Under the pieces are notes generated by a model. That model saw only the letters and a program-made list of their open reading frames with translations, did not search any database and was not told where the DNA came from. 39,017 bases of DNA from assembly GCA_937961455.1 (NCBI GenBank), contig CALGNN010000140.1, positions 1-39,017 of the forward strand, given 5' to 3'. The position numbers and the translations under genes are program-made. Source of the stretch: an uncultured Saprospiraceae bacterium (lineage in GTDB: Bacteria; Bacteroidota; Bacteroidia; Chitinophagales; Saprospiraceae). Below, in pieces: positions 17,591 through 24,579 of the stretch. The first letter of the stretch is position 1, and every line of letters begins with the position of its first letter.

Positions 17591-17631
17591 GTCGAATAAT
17601 TCGCCAATATGATGGCGAAAAAGCCGAACAA
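17591..17631 (-). promoter_or_regulatory. dnaE promoter overlapped by two inverted 13-bp operator-like elements
   Basis: Read on the minus strand, TTG (17631-17629), 19 bases and TATTGGCG (17609-17602) form a Bacteroidota-type promoter. One element TTCGGCTTTTTCG (17628-17616) fills the spacer. A second, inverted, reads GTCGAATAATTCG on the plus strand (17591-17603), overlaps the -7 box and touches the start codon. Exactly 12 bases separate the two. The same arrangement stands before dinB, so these are probable binding sites of one SOS-like regulator. Confidence 0.75.
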
Positions 17632-17700
17632 GGTATAATAAAAATTGGAATTAGGCAAATGGATTAAAAAATAGAGAAGTTTGGGGCATCAATAAAATAA

Positions 17701-17734
17701 AAAAGCACTATACGAATCTCCGTATAGTGCTTTT
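17701..17734 (-). terminator. Rho-independent terminator after the carbonic anhydrase gene
   Basis: A perfect stem GCACTATACG / CGTATAGTGC with a six-base loop is flanked by A5 on the left and T4 on the right. The longer U run (TTTTTTATTTTATT) is on the minus strand, so it mainly ends the SulP-carbonic anhydrase operon. Confidence 0.9.
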
Positions 17735-17754
17735 ACAGTATTACAAATTTCTAA

Positions 17755-18387
17755 TTATATAAAATGTACTTTACCTGTTGATACATCATACATGGCACCA
17801 ACAAGTGCGACTTCATCGTTTTCGATCATTTCATTTAAAACAGGACTTTCTTGTTTCAATTTGTCCATATGTAATTTGACATTTTCTACAGCTACCTCAT
17901 TTACAAAAGAAAGATTAGCAGAGCTACGATCAACGCCTTCTTCTGTTTTAACAAGATTAAGAGCTGGGCTAATTTTTGCAAGCATGCCAGTTAAGTTTCC
18001 TAATTCAGCATGATCACAAGCGCCCTTTACTGCGCCGCAAGATGTATGTCCCATAATAACGATTACTTTTGAACCAGCAAGTTTGCAAGCAAACTCCAAG
18101 CTGCCTAGTATATCTTTGTTGACAAAATTTCCAGCAATTCTCGCATTGAAAATGTCACCTATTCCCTGGTCAAATATGATTTCTGTGGGAATTCTAGAAT
18201 CAATGCAACTCACTACAGATGCAAAAGGGAATTGTCCCGAACTTGTTTGCTGTACCTGTGCAGAAAAATCTCGATGGATCGGATTGTTATTTATAAATCT
18301 CTCATTTCCATTTTTCAATAAAGTTATAGCGTCAGCAGTCGAGAGGGCTGTCTGAGTTTCTTTGGTTTGTGTGATTCCTTCAATCAT
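17755..18387 (-). CDS. Beta-class carbonic anhydrase
   Basis: Interconverts CO2 and bicarbonate. The 210-residue product has the zinc ligands Cys61, His114 and Cys117, in SCIDSR and GHTSCGAV. The Asp63-Arg65 dyad controls active-site opening. The C-terminal end VGAMYDVSTGKVHF is typical. No signal peptide is seen, so it is cytosolic. It starts 13 bases after the SulP stop on the same strand. A SulP transporter with a carbonic anhydrase is a familiar bicarbonate-uptake pair, which I infer here. Confidence 0.95.
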   Translation of the reverse strand: MIEGITQTKETQTALSTADAITLLKNGNERFINNNPIHRDFSAQVQQTSSGQFPFASVVSCIDSRIPTEIIFDQGIGDIFNARIAGNFVNKDILGSLEFACKLAGSKVIVIMGHTSCGAVKGACDHAELGNLTGMLAKISPALNLVKTEEGVDRSSANLSFVNEVAVENVKLHMDKLKQESPVLNEMIENDEVALVGAMYDVSTGKVHFI

Positions 18388-18400
18388 GTTAGTGTTTTTT

Positions 18401-20005
18401 CTAATTAGCTAATACTGGATCTAGTTGGTATTTTTTTACGGTAGATTCTAAGACATCAATGGGTGCAATTTTTATGTCTTTAATATTGCGCTCAATGATT
18501 TCTACCTCAATACTTCTTTCTTTCGCATTGATTTGAAACTCTTCTATAATCTCAATTACATCTTGATGAATTTCAATAGATTTTGAAGCATCGATGATTA
18601 CCTTGCTATTATCTGGAACAATGTTTAGTGCTCTTTGAATATTCGCTTTGTTAAGAAAAGTGACATCTTCACTCAATTGTAAAAGGATTTCACCATTAGG
18701 GCCGAAGTGCTTATCCGACTCAAATAAGAATGGCTTTTTATAATTATCGTAAAGTACGAAGAAGATGGCCACTGCCATGCCAATACCAATTCCAACTAAT
18801 AAATCTGTAAATACAATTCCTAAAATTGTAACAATAAAAGGAATGAAATTCGTCCATCCTTTTTGATACATTTCTTTAAAAAGAGAAGGCTTCGCTAACT
18901 TATATCCCACCAAGAATAAAATAGCAGCAAGGCTTGCAAGCGGGATTAAATTTAAAATATGAGGAATTGCCATCGCACTGAATAATAATATTACACCATG
19001 TGTAATGGCTGAAACCTTTGTTTTACCACCTGATAGAATATTTGTAGAACTTCTAACAATTACTTGTGTAACCGGTAATCCTCCAATAAATCCAGATACA
19101 AAGTTTCCAATTCCTTGAGCCTTTAATTCTTGATTAGCTGGAGTCACTCTTTTGAGTGGATCTAGTTTATCCGTAGCCTCGAGACAAAGCAAGGTTTCCA
19201 AGGATGCGACAACAGCTAAAGTAATAGCCACGGAATAGACTTTTGGATTATTCCAATGACTAAAGTCTGGAAAAGTAAAGAGCTCTAAGAATCCTGAAAA
19301 ACCATCAGCAACCGGAATGGATACAATCTGATCTGCATTTAATGCCATTCCACCATTTTTGAAAAATAAATGTAAGGCTACACCGAGAGCAACAACCACC
19401 AATGGTCCTTGGATGATTTTGAAAAGAGAAATTTTCTTCATGAATTTCTGTTCCCATAAAATCAAAAGTGCAATGGAGGCAATTGAAATGATTACAGCCC
19501 CTGGTGAAATGCCCTCAAACATATAGTAGAATTGAGAAATCGTATTATGACCATCTGCTTGACTAAAAGCGAGATTCCCCTCAAAGTCTTTATCATATCC
19601 TAAAGCATGCGGTATTTGCTTTAAAAAAATTATGACACCAATACCTGCAAGCATTCCTTTGATTACAGAATTAGGGAAATAATATCCAATAATACCAGCT
19701 TTTAAAACGCCTAATAAGAATTGAAAAACACCTGATATAACAACAGCTAAAAGAAAGATCTCAAATGCGCCAAGGTCTTGTATCGCTGTCAATACAATAA
19801 CGGCTAAGCCAGCTGCTGGACCACTAACTCCAAGTTGAGATCCACTCATGGATCCAACTACGATTCCTCCAACAATACCAGCAATTATACCTGAGAATAA
19901 TGGTGCTCCCGAAGCGAGAGCAATTCCTAGACAAAGAGGAACTGCTACTAAAAACACAATAATCGACGCGGGCAAGTCACTCTTTAAAGTTTGTAAATAT
20001 TTCAT
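18401..20005 (-). CDS. SulP-family anion transporter with STAS domain, probably bicarbonate
   Basis: The 534-residue inner-membrane protein has about twelve hydrophobic segments in the first 415 residues. It opens LQTLKSDLPASIIVFLVAVPLCLGIALASGAP, the SulP N-terminal signature, and later carries GFIGGLPVTQVIVRSSTNILSGGKT. The cytoplasmic STAS domain occupies about 430-530 (NGEILLQLSEDVTFLNKANIQRAL...VIIDASKSIEIHQDVIEIIEEF). SulP proteins carry sulfate, bicarbonate or other anions. The neighbouring carbonic anhydrase favours bicarbonate, by inference. A textbook promoter with a palindrome in its spacer lies just upstream, divergent from a TetR gene. Confidence 0.93.
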   Translation of the reverse strand: MKYLQTLKSDLPASIIVFLVAVPLCLGIALASGAPLFSGIIAGIVGGIVVGSMSGSQLGVSGPAAGLAVIVLTAIQDLGAFEIFLLAVVISGVFQFLLGVLKAGIIGYYFPNSVIKGMLAGIGVIIFLKQIPHALGYDKDFEGNLAFSQADGHNTISQFYYMFEGISPGAVIISIASIALLILWEQKFMKKISLFKIIQGPLVVVALGVALHLFFKNGGMALNADQIVSIPVADGFSGFLELFTFPDFSHWNNPKVYSVAITLAVVASLETLLCLEATDKLDPLKRVTPANQELKAQGIGNFVSGFIGGLPVTQVIVRSSTNILSGGKTKVSAITHGVILLFSAMAIPHILNLIPLASLAAILFLVGYKLAKPSLFKEMYQKGWTNFIPFIVTILGIVFTDLLVGIGIGMAVAIFFVLYDNYKKPFLFESDKHFGPNGEILLQLSEDVTFLNKANIQRALNIVPDNSKVIIDASKSIEIHQDVIEIIEEFQINAKERSIEVEIIERNIKDIKIAPIDVLESTVKKYQLDPVLAN

Positions 20006-20021
20006 TTGGTTAAAATTTTCA

Positions 20022-20068
20022 CAAATATATAAATATTAGTATTACTAACAAATTAATAATTAATACTA
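20022..20068 (-). promoter_or_regulatory. sulP promoter with operator-like palindrome in its spacer
   Basis: Read on the minus strand: TTTG (20052-20049), 19 bases, TATATTTG (20029-20022), a full match to the phylum consensus. The spacer holds TTAGTATTACTAA (20036-20048), a palindrome with 5-bp arms. TAGTATTA (20037-20044) recurs inverted as TAATACTA (20061-20068). A repressor bound here would block the promoter. The divergent TetR protein is the obvious candidate. Confidence 0.72.
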
Positions 20069-20124
20069 TTATAAATAAAAGTTTGTGTTAGCTTAATTTA
20101 AGTAAGTCTTTATTATATTGTAGT

Positions 20125-20799
20125 ATGATTATTACCATTGATAGTTTAATGCCTGCTGGACTTTCATTGCGCGATCCATTAAAAACGCAGCTGGGAAGAA
20201 ATATAATTTCAAGCAGCATTATATTAATTGATGAATTGGGTTTTGAAAATGTAACGTTCAAAAAGCTCGCTCAGAGAATGGATTCTAATGAACCTTCTTT
20301 GTATCGTTATTTTGAAAACAAGCACATGTTACTTTTGTATCTGGTGGTATGGTATTGGAATTGGGTGATTTTCTTAATTGACTATAACTGCAAAAATATT
20401 GAAGACCCCAAAAAGAAGATGAATATCATCATTGACAATATCGTAGATGCTAGTATCGAAAACCCTTCTGTAGATTTTGTAAATGAAAAAAAGCTACATA
20501 AAATAATCATCGCTGAATCTTCAAAGGCTTATCATACGAAATTGGTTGACACAGAGAATAAAGAAGGGTTTTATAAAAGTTATAAAATGCTAACACAAAA
20601 AATCGCTGACGTCATTTTAGAAATAAATCCAAAATTTCCATATCCACATTCATTCGCAAGTAATTTGTTTGAAATGGCAAACAATCAAATTTATTTTGCA
20701 GAGCATCTGCCTAAGCTTACAGATATAGAAGTCAAAAAAGAGAACTACTCAGATGTAAAAAAACTCCTTTCATTTTACATGGATACGATTCTTAAATAA
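20125..20799 (+). CDS. TetR-family transcriptional regulator
   Basis: The 224-residue protein has an N-terminal HTH (about residues 24-70: RNIISSSIILIDELGFENVTFKKLAQRMDSNEPSLYRYFENKHMLLLYL), with the SxYRYFxNK recognition helix of TetR proteins. An all-helical ligand or dimerisation domain follows. It diverges from the sulP-carbonic anhydrase operon. Palindromes lie in the 119-bp shared region, so it probably controls that operon and itself. The ligand is unknown. No downstream partner on its strand is evident. Confidence 0.85.
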   Translation: MIITIDSLMPAGLSLRDPLKTQLGRNIISSSIILIDELGFENVTFKKLAQRMDSNEPSLYRYFENKHMLLLYLVVWYWNWVIFLIDYNCKNIEDPKKKMNIIIDNIVDASIENPSVDFVNEKKLHKIIIAESSKAYHTKLVDTENKEGFYKSYKMLTQKIADVILEINPKFPYPHSFASNLFEMANNQIYFAEHLPKLTDIEVKKENYSDVKKLLSFYMDTILK

Positions 20800-20909
20800 G
20801 CTAAGTCTTAGCAACATATTGCAAGCATCTGAAGGCAACATAAACCGTATTGTTAGAATATCTTAGCAAAGCTTTAATTGTGTATTTTGTTGATAAATAA
20901 ACATCATAC

Positions 20910-22280
20910 ATGGAACAATTCATTGCTGATTTTGCATCATTTGTTTGGGGACTTCCCTTACTCGTTTTACTTGTGGGTGGTGGTCTGTATTTTTTAATTG
21001 TATCTCGATTTCTTCCATTCAGATATATCGGTCATGCAATCAGTGTATTAAGAGGGAAGTATGATGACCCAAATGATCCGGGACAAATCAATCACTTTGA
21101 AGCTTTAACGACAGCCTTGGCAGCAACTGTTGGTATGGGTAACATTGCAGGTGTAGCCGTGGCTATAAGTATAGGAGGGCCTGGAGCTATTTTTTGGATG
21201 TGGGTAAGTGGCCTCATTGGAATGGCTACAAAGTTTTTTACAGGTACGCTTGCCATTATGTTTAGAGGTAAAGATTCTAATGGTGATATTCAGGGTGGTC
21301 CGATGTATTACATTGTAGAAGGATTAGGTAAAAAATGGAAGCCACTCGCTATAGCTTTTAGTTTGTTTGGTTTAGTTGGGGCACTTCCGTTATTTAATGT
21401 GAATCAATTGACCCAAGCCATTGGAGATATTGTATTAATACCTAATGGTATTGCTTTTGACCTAACAGCTAAAACAATTATTGGAATTAGTCTAGTGACC
21501 ATTGCAAGTATTGTGATCCTAGGTGGATTAAAAAGAATAAGCAAAACCGCTGCAAGATTAGTCCCTTCAATGGTCGTCCTCTATTTCATTTGTGTGATGG
21601 TAATTCTCTTTTTACATGTCGAAGAAGTACCTAAATACTTTCTAATGATTTTCCAGGAAGCCTTCACTGCGAATAATTTCAAAGGAGATCCCATGCTGGG
21701 AGGTGTTGTGGGCGGACTCATTTTATTAGGTATTCGAAGAGGAGCATTTTCAAATGAAGCGGGTATTGGAACAGCACCAATGGCTCATGGAGCGGCAAAA
21801 ACAGATGAGCCTGTCAGAGAAGGATTAGTCGCAATGCTTGGGCCGGCAATCGATACACTGATCGTTTGTACCTTGACTGCCTTAGCAATTTTAGTCACAG
21901 GAGTATGGGAAACGTCAGCAGACAATGGCGTAAGTCTAACAGCCAATGCTTTTGGAAATTCCATGCCGGGTATAGGGAAATACTTGCTAATGCTTTGTGT
22001 CGCCATTTTCAGTATTTCATCTTTATTTTCTTTCTCTTATTACGGGACTAAATGTCTTTCTTTTTTAGCAGGCGCAAAGAATAAGCATTATTATAATTAC
22101 TTCTATCTAGTAAGCATTCTTTTGGGAGCAACTACCTCTCTGGATATGATGATCAATCTCATAGATGGCTTCTATGCTTTGATGGCCATCCCCACTATGC
22201 TAGCTGCTATTCTGCTCGCTCCACATGTAATTCGAAAAAGCCGTATTTATTTTGATAATTTAAATAAATCAAAGAAATGA
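20910..22280 (+). CDS. Sodium:alanine symporter family (AGCS) transporter
   Basis: Imports alanine or glycine with Na+ across the inner membrane. The 456-residue protein has about eleven hydrophobic segments and the family signatures: ALTTALAATVGMGNIAGVAVAISIGGPGAIFWMWVSG (residues about 68-104), GGPMYYIVEGLGKKW, RRGAFSNEAGIGTAPMAHGAAKTDEPVREGLVAMLGP, and the C-terminal FSYYGTKCLSFLAG. Length is normal for the family. The exact substrate cannot be read from sequence. It stands alone, with no terminator-like hairpin after it. Confidence 0.93.
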   Translation: MEQFIADFASFVWGLPLLVLLVGGGLYFLIVSRFLPFRYIGHAISVLRGKYDDPNDPGQINHFEALTTALAATVGMGNIAGVAVAISIGGPGAIFWMWVSGLIGMATKFFTGTLAIMFRGKDSNGDIQGGPMYYIVEGLGKKWKPLAIAFSLFGLVGALPLFNVNQLTQAIGDIVLIPNGIAFDLTAKTIIGISLVTIASIVILGGLKRISKTAARLVPSMVVLYFICVMVILFLHVEEVPKYFLMIFQEAFTANNFKGDPMLGGVVGGLILLGIRRGAFSNEAGIGTAPMAHGAAKTDEPVREGLVAMLGPAIDTLIVCTLTALAILVTGVWETSADNGVSLTANAFGNSMPGIGKYLLMLCVAIFSISSLFSFSYYGTKCLSFLAGAKNKHYYNYFYLVSILLGATTSLDMMINLIDGFYALMAIPTMLAAILLAPHVIRKSRIYFDNLNKSKK

Positions 22281-22284
22281 AAAA

Positions 22285-22410
22285 ATGTGTATCGTTTGTC
22301 TGCTTATTACCTATGAGCTATTGTTCAAAAGTAAGCCTTACGCTCAGTTACTCTTTCAGCTCATAGAAATATATGGTTTCCAAGTATGGATTAAAAAAGA
22401 CTTATACTAA
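22285..22410 (+). CDS. Possible 41-residue small ORF after the symporter gene
   Basis: An ATG five bases after the symporter stop opens a 41-codon frame (MCIVCLLITYELLFKSK...KKDLY) with a hydrophobic start. Only position and an uninterrupted frame support it; an RNA element in the same place is equally possible. Confidence 0.2.
   Translation: MCIVCLLITYELLFKSKPYAQLLFQLIEIYGFQVWIKKDLY
22311..22366. other. Inverted repeat in the 253-bp gap after the symporter gene
   Basis: CTATGAGCT (22311-22319) and AGCTCATAG (22358-22366) are perfect 9-bp arms around 38 bases. The loop contains a smaller hairpin, GTAA-GCC-TTAC (22331-22341). There is no U tract. It could be a structured 3' end or small RNA. 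The rest of the gap is AT-rich with nothing else visible except a possible TATATTTT box at 22505-22512. Confidence 0.4.
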
Positions 22411-22533
22411 ATAGATATATTACAATATTCTTAATTATCGTTACGAATCTTTTAAAGTTTTGTAATTATTTGTTTTCATTGTCCGAATCAATTAAATTAA
22501 GAGGTATATTTTTTAACCTTAAACTTCTTAATC

Positions 22534-23070
22534 ATGAAAACAATATTGTACCTAATGCTTTTTGGAATTTGTTTTAACTCAAGCACAGAGCATTCGAATT
22601 TTGTAAACCTTTTTGAAGTACCTAAAAATGTACACATTAATTCTACCTTAAATATAAATGCTTGTAACAACAAAGCCTACCTCCCACTAGAATTGCCAAA
22701 GGGGGCAAAAGGTTTTATATATTCCGTTAAATCTGTAGGGAAGTCTAAGAAAGATGAACCTAAATCAAATTTGATAAATAATGTAAAGAAATTATCTGCA
22801 AAATATGATGCGTCGCAAGTTTCTGATTTTATTGAAATGGAAGGCAATCAAAAAGAGTTTAATCTATACATCATAGAAGAAAAAAGTAATATCATGGCTT
22901 TTTACAACTGTGGAGGCTATCACTATTTAAATAAATACATTAACACCAAATCACGCTCTGGATTTGTAGAATTGAAAGATAATGAACCCACTAGCATTTA
23001 CTTTGGAATTGAAAATCCACGCAACTTGAGTTCTGTAAACTTAGAAATAGAAGTTGTAGCGATTTTGTAA
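22534..23070 (+). CDS. Hypothetical protein, probably exported
   Basis: The 178-residue product has a short hydrophobic N-terminus (MKTILYLMLFGICFNSS), a plausible signal peptide. The mature region has LPLELPKGAKGFIYSVKSVGKSKKDEPKSN, resembling parts of Bacteroidota exported proteins of unknown role. Two cysteines (CNNKAYLP and FYNCGGYHY) could form a disulfide. The C-terminal half is beta-rich (SGFVELKDNEPTSIYFGIENPRNL). A possible TATATTTT -7 box lies 22 bases before the start. I do not recognise a named family. Confidence 0.65.
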   Translation: MKTILYLMLFGICFNSSTEHSNFVNLFEVPKNVHINSTLNINACNNKAYLPLELPKGAKGFIYSVKSVGKSKKDEPKSNLINNVKKLSAKYDASQVSDFIEMEGNQKEFNLYIIEEKSNIMAFYNCGGYHYLNKYINTKSRSGFVELKDNEPTSIYFGIENPRNLSSVNLEIEVVAIL

Positions 23071-23161
23071 TATTCTTTCAAATTTGTGGGTCTGTAAAGA
23101 AATAGGTATTCCATATTGAGCAATGCTGAAAATTCCTTATTTTATGATAAATCATATGATC

Positions 23162-24271
23162 ATGAATAAGCTCAATAGACGTGATTGGTTAAAATTGTCT
23201 GGAATTTCAGCAAGTCTTTATCCAATTAGTACTCAACTAAATAAGCTAACAAGTAAAACTCGTTCGGCAATAGATAAAGATGGATTTGTACGATTGAGTA
23301 CAAATGAAAATCCCTATGGTCCTTCGGATTCTGCAAGAGAAGCTATTAAAGAAAGTTTTGAAAATATTTGCAGGTATCCTACAGCTTGGATCAAAGAGCT
23401 CGAATCAAGAATTGCAAAAATGCATGGAGTAGCACCTGAGAATGTAGTAGTCACTGGAGGAAGCAGAGAAGGTTTAAAATCTTGTGGTTTAATCTATGGA
23501 TCAAAAGGAGGAGAAATCGTTGCACCATCTCCAACCTATGAAGCGCTCTTAACTTATTCTGACCACATTGGTGCTTATGTAAATCGTGTACCCTTAGATA
23601 AAAACTATGGAGTAGACTTGGAAGAAATGGAAAGGCGCATTACTTTAAAGACAAGCTTAGTCTTTGTGTGTAATCCTAATAACCCAACGGGTACTTTGTT
23701 GTCCGCTAGAAAATTAGAAGACTTTGTTAGGAGGGTATCTAATCGGACTATGGTCTTTGTCGACGAAGTGTATTTTGATTATATAGATGAAGAAAACTAT
23801 CCCTCAATGATTCCTTTAATATTGGAATCAAAGAATGTGATCATAGCAAGAACCTTTTCAAAAATCTATGGACTAGCCGGTATTCGAATTGGCTACATGG
23901 TAGCAAGAGAAGACGTAGCAGTAAGAATTAGAAAGGCGCATATGGCTGGAACGAATATACCTGCCTTAGCAGCTGCAAATGCTGCCCTTGATGATACGGA
24001 TTTTTATAAAATGAGCTTGGCAAAGAATAAAGAATGCCGCCAAATGTTTTATGATGTATTTGATAGAAAAGGTATTCAATATCTTCCTTCTCATACCAAT
24101 TTTGTTTTTTTCAAAACGGGTGACATGGTAGATGTGGTTCAAAAGAAATACTTTGATCAAAAAGTATTAGTTGGTAGAGCATTTCCACCTTATTTAGATT
24201 GGGCAAGAATCAGCACGGGGACGGTTGAAGAAGTCGAAGCATTTGTAAAGGCTACTGAGCGAATTTATTAA
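23162..24271 (+). CDS. HisC-like PLP aminotransferase with Tat-type signal
   Basis: Fold type I aminotransferase of the histidinol-phosphate aminotransferase group. From the ATG chosen here it has 369 residues. Seen are LSTNENPYGPS, VVTGGSREGLKS, the PNNPTG motif (FVCNPNNPTGTLL), the cofactor Asp in VFVDEVYFDY, the Schiff-base Lys in ARTFSKIYGLAGIRIGY, and ARISTGT near the end. The N-terminus is LNRRDWLKLSGISASLYP, a twin-arginine-like signal, which suggests folded, cofactor-loaded export to the periplasm. The frame opens 39 bases further upstream, but the RR signal points to this start. No histidine-synthesis genes are near, so a role in amino-acid biosynthesis is unlikely. Confidence 0.88.
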   Translation: MNKLNRRDWLKLSGISASLYPISTQLNKLTSKTRSAIDKDGFVRLSTNENPYGPSDSAREAIKESFENICRYPTAWIKELESRIAKMHGVAPENVVVTGGSREGLKSCGLIYGSKGGEIVAPSPTYEALLTYSDHIGAYVNRVPLDKNYGVDLEEMERRITLKTSLVFVCNPNNPTGTLLSARKLEDFVRRVSNRTMVFVDEVYFDYIDEENYPSMIPLILESKNVIIARTFSKIYGLAGIRIGYMVAREDVAVRIRKAHMAGTNIPALAAANAALDDTDFYKMSLAKNKECRQMFYDVFDRKGIQYLPSHTNFVFFKTGDMVDVVQKKYFDQKVLVGRAFPPYLDWARISTGTVEEVEAFVKATERIY

Positions 24272-24478
24272 TTACAGTCTTAATATATTTAGTTCAAATC
24301 CCTTCCGGATCATGCCTGCAACATTTGTAACACCCAATTTTTGAAGTAGGTTTTTTCTATGCGTTTTTACTGTATGGAAGCTGATGTACAGTTCCGAAGC
24401 TATTTGATGTGTTTGAAATTCTCGTGAGATCAATTCAAGTACTTGTTTTTCTCTTTGAGTAAGTAGATAGGTTTTCAT
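24272..24478 (-). CDS. Solo LuxR/GerE-type HTH protein (copy A)
   Basis: At 68 residues the protein is almost nothing but a DNA-binding domain: LTQREKQVLELISREFQTHQIASELYISFHTVKTHRKNLLQKLGV, then VAGMIRKGFELNILRL. It has no receiver or sensor domain. A paralogue stands at 28948-29172; by hand alignment 34 of 61 positions are identical. The two flank the CHAT and sigma-factor module. It is divergent from the CHAT gene with about 100 bases between them. Confidence 0.85.
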   Translation of the reverse strand: MKTYLLTQREKQVLELISREFQTHQIASELYISFHTVKTHRKNLLQKLGVTNVAGMIRKGFELNILRL

Positions 24479-24579
24479 AGTTGTTTAAGATTTATATTAA
24501 TTAATTGTCTTAAAGTCAAAAACGTTACCCTGCGAATCAAAAAATACTTAATTTATAGTTACCATTGAAAACAATCCAC

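Noticed and set aside
20800-20812. GCTAAG-T-CTTAGC palindrome after the TetR gene as a terminator
   Set aside because: The loop is too small for the full stem and there is no U tract.
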